From: Pseudotamlana haliotis
Lineage (GTDB): Bacteria > Bacteroidota > Bacteroidia > Flavobacteriales > Flavobacteriaceae
NCBI RefSeq assembly: GCF_008806375.1
Contig: NZ_WAAT01000026.1
Location: 1-33,300 of the forward strand
Reading direction: 5' to 3'
DNA length: 33,300 bases
This document shows positions 1 through 6,733 of this stretch, one piece after another; position 1 is the first letter of the stretch, and every line of letters starts with the position of its first letter. The notes beneath the pieces were generated by a model. The model was not told where the DNA came from and searched no databases. It saw only the letters and a list, made by a program, of their open reading frames with translations. A program made the translations under genes and the position numbers.

Positions 1-33
1 CGAAAAAAATGTCCGATCCGATTGGGAAATAGC

Positions 34-231
34 AGACAACGGTCTTGTGTATGAAACGTAGCGTATAAATAAACGCTAACTTTTCGGATTTAGCACGAGC
101 CGAATTTTTTATTTTTATGTTTAATTTTCTTTTATAAATATAACCAAATAAAAAATTTGGCGTACTTTGTAAATATACAAAAACCTTTCGGAAAGCCTAT
201 AATAGCTATGTTTTATACACGTTGTTAGCCA
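34..231. repeat. Large inverted-repeat element A (cassette boundary)
   Basis: This is an imperfect inverted repeat. The left arm at 36-63 carries ACAACGGTCT, TGTGTATG and AAACGTAGC. The right arm at 202-230 reads, on the other strand, GGCTAACAACG, TGTGTATA and AAACATAGC. The middle holds an AT-rich stretch with GGCGTACTTTG, which recurs as GCGGACTTTG in element B. It lies just downstream of the type III restriction gene. It belongs to the same family as the elements near 4993, 5716, 11887 and 15368. It could act as a folded recombination site or as an RNA structure; the sequence alone does not decide. Confidence 0.75.
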
Positions 232-248
232 CTGGCTTTATTCCGCAA

Positions 249-334
249 ACTTGCTAGCGTTGGCGTGAAAACTCTTTTAAATTTGTGAGGCACGAGCAAA
301 CTTTAAATGTGCTTGCACTAGCGTTGGCTTTTAC
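249..334. repeat. Hairpin module a, at the 3' end of the type III R-M block
   Basis: The module has a GCGTTGGC box at 257-264 and again at 323-330. Between them is a stem pairing ACTCTTTTAAATTTG (about 270-284) with CAAACTTTAAATGTG (about 297-311), around a loop containing TGAGGCACGAG. The same loop occurs in module b at the other end of this block. The stop codon of the restriction gene (331-333) touches the inner box. Confidence 0.75.
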
Positions 335-2970
335 ATTCCACTTATCAATTCCTTTGCTTTGTCCAATGTAAATGCTCCATTAACTTCTTTCTTGTCAAAA
401 ACCATAAAATATGAAAAGTCGTTTCCAGCTTGTCTTTCCCATTCGTTTCCGAGTCTGCACTTTCCTTCGCTGTCAGAACCGTCCAAATGGTCTCCTTTCG
501 TTTCTATTAGTATTGTTTTTCCAGATTTTGTTTGCAAAATAAAGTCAGGATAATGATTGGCTTTAAATCCGTTTATAAAAAATCCTTTTCCTCTTTCTAA
601 ATTTCTATGCCAAAAAGCAATATTTGAAGAGGTTCCGATTTCCATTATAACTCTTTCCTCAAAATTATTCATTGTCCCTTCTTTTTCATACAATGAATTT
701 CCGATTGAAGAACCAACATTTCCAGGAACAATTTCCTTTGCTAATTTCCAGTTTTCTTTTGCAGTTATTCGCTTTGATTTAATTAAATCCATAAATGTAG
801 TTTCTGCATAAGCATCTGATAATTTTCTAATATGTGCCTTTATTTTGTCGGTATAACTCCATTTTCTAACTAAAATATCACGCATTTGTTCTGCGTTCAT
901 TCTGTTTAATATTCTACCAACATAGACTTTAATTTCTTGGTCTGGAATTGGATACATATTTCCAATAATCTGCATTATTTGATGCGTAATATCGCTGATT
1001 TGTGCATCCTTTGGTTTTGCCAAAATGTATTCTGCAATTGGGTCTTTCACTTGACTTTCTTCAATTTTTACCCAATCTGGCGTATAATTGTCTTTTACAG
1101 TTTCTGTTAAATCAACTTTGTATAAATCAGATGATATTTTGTCAAAGTCGATTTTTATATCTTCATCAGAAAGTTTGAAATCTTTCAATAAAGATTCTCT
1201 GTTTAACAATTCTTGGTCAGTTCCAAAAATGTCGCTTGCTATTACTTTTAAAAAAAATTGAGGAAAATCTATTTTATCAATAATTTCTTTATTTGCTTCT
1301 TTAACTCGATAGCGTTTAACTTTATCTCCCATTTCTTGAAAAATATTTTCGTCAACAGGTTGTTTTTCCTGTTCCTTTATTTGCTGTTCTAATTCATTAT
1401 TTTCTTCTTTAGAAATTGATTCCATTTCTTTATTGAAAGGATTATTTTCAATTTCCTCTTCACTTGCATTTGGGTCGAAAGAAATACGCTTTTTATCAAT
1501 TGTTTCTTCTTCCGTTTCTTTTTGTTGCTCTGGAAATAGAAAAGATTCAACAGGATTTACAACTTCTGTTTCCTTTTCTTCGTCTGTCATTTTATCTGAA
1601 ACTCTGTGTTCATTTCCACTAAATCCCGATGCTTTTAAACCTTCAACAATACTTTGTAACGTGTCATTAAATTTTGCCGAAGCTGTTAACACATAAGAAA
1701 GGTTTAATTGAAACGCTTTATGTTTTTGAACGTAAGGTTGACGAAGTACACGACCTAAAATTTGCTCAACATCTACTGCACTCGATTTGTCAGCCAAAGA
1801 AGCTAAAATGTATGCAAAAGGACAATCCCAACCTTCTTTTAATGCGTTTATTGTTATGATGTAACGAACTTCACAATCTTTACTTTGTAAATCAGGAATG
1901 CTTTTAAGTTCATCAATATTCGCTGTCTTTATTTTAATTTGATTTTCTGAGATTCCTAAACCAAGTAATTGTTCTTTTAATTTCTCAAATGTCGTGTTGT
2001 CGTTTTTTGTTTTTGGCTGTGCTTGAAACAAAACAATTGGTCGAATATATTTTCCTCCATCAGCTTCTTCCTTTTTTGCAAGAATTTCCAATTTTCGTTG
2101 CAAATGCAAAGCATTGTTTATTACTTCTGTTTTATCGTGATTGTTGTAAACGATTACAGGAAGTTTAACCATATGTTCCTTTTTTAGCTCTATTGCAGGA
2201 ACTAAACTCACAATATTACTATTGTCTTTTGGTGTTGCAGTTAAATCTAAAATGAAAGATGGATTTAAGTTTTTAAGCATATCTACGCTCAAATCACTTT
2301 CTGCATTGTGGCTTTCGTCAACAACTAAAACAGGATGTAAACTTCTAATTACATTGATTAAAGCTGTGTCGTCAACATCATCCAAAAGATGTTTTCTATT
2401 TGCGTATTGTGGAACAAAAGATTCTAACTGTCCGTTTTCTTGATATACTTTTCTGTCTTCTTTGTTTCTTGCTCTTAAACTGGCAAAACTTAAAACAAAA
2501 ATATTTAATTGCTCTTTTACAACTGTTGGATTAAAATTTGATCCTTGTAGCAAATCTTCTTTTTGGTAAATCTCAACTTTGTGATTAAAAAGTGCATTTA
2601 GTTTTTGTCGGTATGGATGCTCTGGATTTGATAGAGCATTTACGGTTTGTTGTAATAAATTACTCCAAGGAACTAACCAAATAACAGCTTTTGTTTTACT
2701 TATGTCGTAAGCTGAGAAAATTGAATGCAAAGCATTTACAGCAATAAAAGTTTTTCCGCCAGCTGTTGGTACTTTTATACAAACGTGAGCTGATTTTGGA
2801 ATGTTATTTTTGTACGGTTGCATTCCTGTATTATCGATAGGATTGTAAGGTCCAATTTTATCTTCCCAATATTGATTAAATGCAGTAGATACATTTTTAT
2901 GCACTTGAACATATTTCAAATATTCTTCAAGATTGTTTATTACTTTTTGTTGGTAGCTTTTTAATTCCAT
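331..2970 (-). CDS. Type III restriction enzyme, Res subunit (helicase-endonuclease)
   Basis: This 879-residue protein is the motor and nuclease subunit of a type III restriction-modification complex, which cuts DNA after ATP-dependent movement between two unmethylated sites. Superfamily 2 helicase motifs are visible in order: Walker A PTAGGKT (68-74), DESH (218-221), TATP (244-247), motif V around NALKEGWDC (375-383) and motif VI EQILGRVLRQP (402-412). The C-terminus has a PD-(D/E)xK nuclease site with PD at 808-809 and ETK at 823-825. A Glu/Lys-rich, low-complexity stretch of roughly 100 residues (about 455-560) lies between the helicase core and the C-terminal part. It is somewhat shorter than many Res proteins but has all key motifs. 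The methyltransferase gene ends 3 bp upstream, so the two are surely cotranscribed. The stop codon abuts a repeat box. Confidence 0.95.
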   Translation of the reverse strand: MELKSYQQKVINNLEEYLKYVQVHKNVSTAFNQYWEDKIGPYNPIDNTGMQPYKNNIPKSAHVCIKVPTAGGKTFIAVNALHSIFSAYDISKTKAVIWLVPWSNLLQQTVNALSNPEHPYRQKLNALFNHKVEIYQKEDLLQGSNFNPTVVKEQLNIFVLSFASLRARNKEDRKVYQENGQLESFVPQYANRKHLLDDVDDTALINVIRSLHPVLVVDESHNAESDLSVDMLKNLNPSFILDLTATPKDNSNIVSLVPAIELKKEHMVKLPVIVYNNHDKTEVINNALHLQRKLEILAKKEEADGGKYIRPIVLFQAQPKTKNDNTTFEKLKEQLLGLGISENQIKIKTANIDELKSIPDLQSKDCEVRYIITINALKEGWDCPFAYILASLADKSSAVDVEQILGRVLRQPYVQKHKAFQLNLSYVLTASAKFNDTLQSIVEGLKASGFSGNEHRVSDKMTDEEKETEVVNPVESFLFPEQQKETEEETIDKKRISFDPNASEEEIENNPFNKEMESISKEENNELEQQIKEQEKQPVDENIFQEMGDKVKRYRVKEANKEIIDKIDFPQFFLKVIASDIFGTDQELLNRESLLKDFKLSDEDIKIDFDKISSDLYKVDLTETVKDNYTPDWVKIEESQVKDPIAEYILAKPKDAQISDITHQIMQIIGNMYPIPDQEIKVYVGRILNRMNAEQMRDILVRKWSYTDKIKAHIRKLSDAYAETTFMDLIKSKRITAKENWKLAKEIVPGNVGSSIGNSLYEKEGTMNNFEERVIMEIGTSSNIAFWHRNLERGKGFFINGFKANHYPDFILQTKSGKTILIETKGDHLDGSDSEGKCRLGNEWERQAGNDFSYFMVFDKKEVNGAFTLDKAKELISGM

Positions 2971-2973
2971 AAT

Positions 2974-4629
2974 TTAAAATCTTGTAATATCTCTTGGTAT
3001 TTTTTTGAAAATGATGTTATTTTTCGCCATAAATTCTTTTGGTAACAAGCAGTTGTCTGCATAAATAACATATTGTTCTCCTTTGGTTTTTACAAGTTCT
3101 AAAGCATCAAAATCCAATGTTGTTAAATTATTTTTTTCGTAGATGAAGTAATAAGCCGAACCGTCTTTTTTGCCTAAAAAGTAATTCTTATCCTTTGTTT
3201 CTTTAAACTGTGTTCTTGTTTCAGAAAACCAAATATATTCTCGAATTTTTTCTATGTCTACTTGTTCGTTTAAATTGTGATTTTCATCAAAAAGAGGTAA
3301 CCCCAATTCGTAAAAGTCAAATGCTCCATCAGTCCCCTCAACCCTTTTATTGCCTTTTCCGTAACCTTTCGTTACTAATTTAACTCTTTCAGAAGTAACG
3401 GAATTTGCGTAATCTTCCATCTCGACCAATATAAATTTTCTGTTTCCTCCATCTTGTTTATTAAGGTTTAAAACTGCGTGTGCAGTCGTACCTGAACCTG
3501 CAAATGAATCAAGTATTATTGAATCCTTATTATTATCAATTTCTAGAACATATTCAATCAACTCAATCGGCTTTGGGAAATTAAATTTAAAATTATTAGC
3601 CTTTATCCATTTAGTAGTAGTTTGTGTGTCAAAAAATAAAACAGATTTTGGTGTTTGATTTATATTATCGACTAGATGGTTTTTTAATTGAGGCATAACA
3701 CTTTCATCTTTTCCAAATAAAATTTTATCCTCCTTTATTAATTCTAATATTTGTTCTTCATTTCTTCCCCATCCTCTAGTTCCAGTTTTACACGGTCTTT
3801 TAGTATCTGGATGTATGATGTCAAAAAATTTAGTACTATTTGGTGCGGTTAAGTCACTAGCTCGAAATGGGCCTTTTTTATCAACGTATAGATAATGGTC
3901 AAAATCAAAAAACCTTGGATATTTTGTTAATTGTCTTAATTCTTTTTTTATTTCATCTTGGGTTAAACTTGATTTAATTAATTGATTTGTACGTTTAACA
4001 AATTCGTCAACATTAGATTTCTTTACATTCCAGTTTGATTTAACTTGTGATATATTCTTTGCATAAATAAACATATACTCGTGTGTAACCGAAATGTATT
4101 TTGCATTATTTTTAGCAGAATTTGATTGAACAATTGATTCTGCAATAAAATTGTTTTTACCAAATATCTCATCACACAGAAGTTTTAAATTGGCTTGCTC
4201 ATTATCATCAATCGAAATGAATATAACTCCATCAACTGCCAAAAGTTTATGTAATAACTGTAACCTTGGATACATCATACACAACCATTTGTCGTGTCTT
4301 GTTAAGTCTTCTCCATCTTTACCTACAACTTCTCCAAGCCATTTTTTTATTTTTGGATGATTAACATTATCGTTGTAAACCCAACTTTCATTCCCTGTGT
4401 TGTAAGGTGGGTCGATATATATACACTTTATTTTCCCTTCGTATTCTGGTAAAAGACTTTTTAAAGCTTCCAGATTATCTCCGTGAATTATTTTGTTTCC
4501 GCTGTGAGTTGGTTCTGTTTGTTCTCCTTCTTTAGCGGTAAAACCGTATTTGTGTTCCAAAACTCTATAAGGAACATTTTGATGATGACTTATAACTTTG
4601 TCTTTTCCTATCCAATTGAGTGTTGGCAT
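2974..4629 (-). CDS. Type III DNA methyltransferase, Mod subunit (N6-adenine)
   Basis: This 551-residue protein should recognise the target sequence and methylate adenine, both for host protection and as the specificity subunit for the adjacent restriction gene. The catalytic motif DPPY (73-76, in YIDPPYNTG) comes before the S-adenosylmethionine motif FAGSG (366-370, in LDSFAGSGTTAH). This order is typical of the beta class to which type III Mod enzymes belong. The variable region between them (about 150-350) would be the target recognition domain, so specificity cannot be read from sequence. I saw no simple-sequence repeat that would suggest phase variation. It lies 1 bp downstream of the small HTH gene and 3 bp upstream of the restriction gene. 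Confidence 0.95.
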   Translation of the reverse strand: MPTLNWIGKDKVISHHQNVPYRVLEHKYGFTAKEGEQTEPTHSGNKIIHGDNLEALKSLLPEYEGKIKCIYIDPPYNTGNESWVYNDNVNHPKIKKWLGEVVGKDGEDLTRHDKWLCMMYPRLQLLHKLLAVDGVIFISIDDNEQANLKLLCDEIFGKNNFIAESIVQSNSAKNNAKYISVTHEYMFIYAKNISQVKSNWNVKKSNVDEFVKRTNQLIKSSLTQDEIKKELRQLTKYPRFFDFDHYLYVDKKGPFRASDLTAPNSTKFFDIIHPDTKRPCKTGTRGWGRNEEQILELIKEDKILFGKDESVMPQLKNHLVDNINQTPKSVLFFDTQTTTKWIKANNFKFNFPKPIELIEYVLEIDNNKDSIILDSFAGSGTTAHAVLNLNKQDGGNRKFILVEMEDYANSVTSERVKLVTKGYGKGNKRVEGTDGAFDFYELGLPLFDENHNLNEQVDIEKIREYIWFSETRTQFKETKDKNYFLGKKDGSAYYFIYEKNNLTTLDFDALELVKTKGEQYVIYADNCLLPKEFMAKNNIIFKKIPRDITRF

Positions 4630-4630
4630 A

Positions 4631-4831
4631 TTATTGTTGGTCTTTATTAGATATTATTAATTCTTTCACGTCCACATCTAAAATATTGGCAATATCCATT
4701 AAGGTTTCCAATCTTGGTTGTTGTCTGTTTTGAGCATAAGCATTTACCATATTATAGCTTTTGCCTAGTTTTTCAGCCAACCAAGTTTGTTTAATTCCTT
4801 TCTGTTCCAATACTTCCTTAATTCGGTTCAT
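4631..4831 (-). CDS. Small XRE-family HTH regulator of the type III R-M operon
   Basis: This 66-residue protein is almost entirely one Cro/C1-type helix-turn-helix domain. The turn region reads QTWLAEKLGKSYNMVNAYAQ, followed by PRLETLMDIANILDV, the usual third and fourth helices of XRE proteins. It is the first gene of the operon, with a 1-bp gap to the methyltransferase gene. I infer that it controls expression of the system, as controller proteins do for many R-M systems, perhaps delaying restriction until methylation is complete. No clear operator was identified upstream. The start is the first ATG after the repeat module. Confidence 0.85.
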   Translation of the reverse strand: MNRIKEVLEQKGIKQTWLAEKLGKSYNMVNAYAQNRQQPRLETLMDIANILDVDVKELIISNKDQQ

Positions 4832-4903
4832 TTCAGATGTTTTTTCAATCCACTAATTTACATTTATATCTCAAAAAATAGTGTATTAAATCAAAATATT
4901 TTC

Positions 4904-4986
4904 GGGTGGTGGTGGGAAAAGGCAAGCTCTTTTTATTTTGTGAGGCACGAGCAAAATAAAATGTGCTTGACTGTGCGGTGGCTTTT
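4904..4986. repeat. Hairpin module b, at the 5' end of the type III R-M block
   Basis: The stem pairs GCAAGCTCTTTTTATTTTG (4922-4940) with CAAAATAAAATGTGCTTGA (4952-4970) around the loop TGAGGCACGAG, which is shared with module a at the other end of the block. Degenerate versions of the GCGTTGGC box flank it (GCGGTGGC at 4976-4983). It directly precedes large element B. Confidence 0.75.
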
Positions 4987-4992
4987 CAGAGC

Positions 4993-5196
4993 TTGTGGCT
5001 AACGTTTATGTATAAGAAACGTAGGGCAGTTGATAAGCACTTTCGTTTCGGTTTATTACTTAGCTAAATATAAAATATTACTTTTATCTTTTATACTATA
5101 AACGTCATATTTTATATTTAGCGGACTTTGTTAATATGCACAGAACATTCGGTTAAACACAAACGCCCTATGTTTTTTATACGGTGTTGTAGCCAG
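4993..5196. repeat. Large inverted-repeat element B (cassette boundary)
   Basis: The left arm (4995-5027) carries GGCTAACG, GTATAAGAAACGTAGGGC. The right arm (5165-5196), read on the other strand, carries GGCTACAACACC and GTATAAAAAACATAGGGC. The arms pair over most of their length although their sequence differs from element A. The middle includes GCGGACTTTG and TTCGGTTAAACAC, the latter also present in element C. The stop codon of the neighbouring small gene lies only a few bases from the right arm. Confidence 0.75.
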
Positions 5197-5199
5197 TTT

Positions 5200-5709
5200 T
5201 TATTTTATCACTATATCTTTTACATAATAATTATCAGTTATCAATTTTGACATAATAAAATTATTCCAATTATCACCTTCTAAAGGGGAAATCTCATATT
5301 CACTTAATTTATCAAAATACGGGTAATTGTCTGATTCTTTTATAAAAATCTCAACAATCAAATTATTTTTCAAACTATCCTTTTTTGTTATTATTTCAAT
5401 AGGTTTCAAAATATCTTCCACTGTTATTGATTCACGAGGATTAAAGAATAATAAGATTGATTTAACTTTCATACTTTCCATTGCTGGTATTCCACATCCA
5501 TTGCTTTTAAAATTAGATGGAGGGCATTCAGTCAAATCAATACCTTTTATATCACAATTCAAAACTCTAAAAATATAGTCAATTTTTTTACCTATTAATT
5601 CCGCTTTATTATTATTTATGTTCGTTTTAAGTTTTTCAAAGCAAGTATTTGATTCCGTTTGGGAAAAAATTTTTATAGTCAATAATAAAAATATAATTAA
5701 TAGTTTCAT
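5200..5709 (-). CDS. Hypothetical secreted protein, single-gene cassette
   Basis: I do not recognise this 169-residue protein. It begins with a short lysine and a hydrophobic run (MKLLIIFLLLTIKIFSQ) that looks like a cleavable signal peptide with a cut after about residue 17. There is no lipobox cysteine, so it is probably periplasmic or exported. The mature part has several cysteines (for example in NTCFEKL, NCDIKG, TECPPSN and NGCGIPA) that could form disulfides, and no membrane segment. The ORF fills almost all the space between elements B and C: the stop is 3 bp from one arm and the start about 9 bp from the other. It is the only block in the island without the smaller hairpin modules. 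Confidence 0.7.
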   Translation of the reverse strand: MKLLIIFLLLTIKIFSQTESNTCFEKLKTNINNNKAELIGKKIDYIFRVLNCDIKGIDLTECPPSNFKSNGCGIPAMESMKVKSILLFFNPRESITVEDILKPIEIITKKDSLKNNLIVEIFIKESDNYPYFDKLSEYEISPLEGDNWNNFIMSKLITDNYYVKDIVIK

Positions 5710-5715
5710 CTTAAA

Positions 5716-5856
5716 TTGGCTACAACGGTCTAGTATAAGAATAGTAGCGGATTAAAATGCACTAACTGTTCGGTTAAACACAGACCTTATTTAAATTTAC
5801 TTACTTTTGTTTTAGCGATAAAACCGCTATTATTTTTATACATTGTTGTAAGCTGG
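5716..5856. repeat. Large inverted-repeat element C (cassette boundary)
   Basis: The left arm (5718-5750) has GGCTACAACGGTCTAGTATAAG then AATAGTAGCGG. The right arm (5824-5853), read on the other strand, has GCTTACAACAATGTATAA then AATAATAGCGG. The inner arms differ in sequence from A, B and D but still pair with each other. The interior carries TTCGGTTAAACACA, shared with element B. Confidence 0.75.
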
Positions 5857-5907
5857 CTTTCCACGTCCTGCTTGGTTTTCCGAAGTTTTATTACTTGTTC
5901 GGAAGTG

Positions 5908-5994
5908 TGCGTTGGCAAGACATACTCTTTTGCAATTTTTGGCGTAGCGTTAGCCGGTGCGAATTGCAAATGTGTATGGCTTTTAGCGTTGGCT
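5908..5994. repeat. Hairpin module c, at the 3' end of the Hsp70 operon; near copy of module e
   Basis: GCGTTGGC boxes sit at 5909-5916 and 5986-5993. The stem pairs GACATACTCTTTTGCAATTT (from 5919) with GAATTGCAAATGTGTATGGC (5961-5980). About 145 bp around it (5850-5998) is a near-identical repeat of 12027-12170 at the 3' end of the methyltransferase block. The last codons and stop (5983-5985) of the small membrane protein gene are encoded by the right-hand box. Confidence 0.8.
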
Positions 5995-6294
5995 TTTTGT
6001 TCTATTCATAAATAAACTTGCAATAAGTCCAATTCCGACAATCACGTCTACAATGTTCCACATTACCCTTCCAAGTGCTATTTTAAAAAACGGTTGAAAG
6101 AGTAATGCAAGCCCACCGTAAATGATCATTTCGGTATTCCTGTTTTCTTCATTCGCCTTATAAGTCAAAATTCCAAATCCGATTAATGCTACAAACCGAA
6201 CAAATTGATAAAACCCATAAGGCATATCCAATAAACACAGAAAAAATAAAATCGCAAGGATTATTTTAATTATCGGCTGTAAACTCAATTTCAT
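5983..6294 (-). CDS. Small multi-pass membrane protein (DUF6804-like)
   Basis: The protein has about 103 residues and several hydrophobic segments: around IIKIILAILFFLCLLDM, FVRFVALIGFGILTY, MIIYGGLALLFQPF and IVDVIVGIGLIASLF. It is therefore an inner-membrane protein with about four passes. It resembles the small membrane proteins grouped as DUF6804, judged from memory of the MPYGFYQFVRF segment; function is unknown. A longer reading frame starts at 6333, but I prefer ATG 6294 because it removes a charged extension and shortens the overlap with the TerB-like gene, which ends at 6266. It is the last gene of the six-gene Hsp70 operon. Its C-terminal SQR codons and stop lie inside repeat module c. 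Confidence 0.7.
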   Translation of the reverse strand: MKLSLQPIIKIILAILFFLCLLDMPYGFYQFVRFVALIGFGILTYKANEENRNTEMIIYGGLALLFQPFFKIALGRVMWNIVDVIVGIGLIASLFMNRTKSQR

Positions 6295-6733
6295 CTGTAA
6301 ATTCTTCGTGTAAACCATAGTTTTGAAAGTCAATCAAGTATTTCATTTGTTTTGGAAATTGTGTAATAATTGTTTCCTCTGAAATACCTAATTTCGATTT
6401 TACCATTTGAAGAAATTTCACTTCGCTATCTTCAATTTTATTATCTGATTCAATAGTTCGAATTAAAACTTCAATTAATAAAAGCTCTTGCTTTTCGTTT
6501 AGATTTAATTGGTTTAACTCGTTCAGATATTCGTTAATTGCTTTCTTTCCGTTTTGTTTAATATAGCTTAAACTTGTTTTAAAAGGTTCTTCAATATCGT
6601 AACCCATAAAATAAATTTCGTTATCAGCCATATTCTTAATTTCTGCAATTTCAGACTCATCAATTGAACCATCACAAGCCATTACAGAAATAGCCGATTT
6701 TAATAACAAATTTTGAAATGCTTCTGTTTTCAT
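6266..6733 (-). CDS. TerB-like (tellurite-resistance TerB fold) protein
   Basis: This 155-residue, mostly helical protein carries two TerB-type acidic motifs. One is VMACDGSIDESEIAEIKNM (about 17-35), the usual 'ADG-x-x-D-x-x-E' pattern. The second, similar stretch is ESDNKIEDSEVKFLQMVKSKLG (about 95-116). Proteins of this fold are thought to bind metal and to act in membrane-linked stress and phage-response clusters. The start codon overlaps the end of the Hsp70 gene by 4 bp, which implies translational coupling. The pairing with a dedicated Hsp70 suggests it is a partner or co-chaperone here. That link is inference from gene order. Confidence 0.8.
   Translation of the reverse strand: MKTEAFQNLLLKSAISVMACDGSIDESEIAEIKNMADNEIYFMGYDIEEPFKTSLSYIKQNGKKAINEYLNELNQLNLNEKQELLLIEVLIRTIESDNKIEDSEVKFLQMVKSKLGISEETIITQFPKQMKYLIDFQNYGLHEEFTDEIEFTADN

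Noticed and set aside
34..231. Calling the large elements classical integron attC sites
   Set aside because: The AAC/GTT ends recall attC boxes, but they do not fit RYYYAAC/GTTRRRY and the recombinase lacks the IntI insertion, so only an integron-like label is supported.
2974..4629. Phase-variable mod gene
   Set aside because: No tandem simple repeat was found in the gene or just upstream of it.
5787..5969. 60-codon minus-strand ORF ending in KTKVSKFK
   Set aside because: It lies entirely inside element C and hairpin module c, and its IAKEYVLPT segment is also read from the copy at module e, so it is a translation of the repeat, not a gene.
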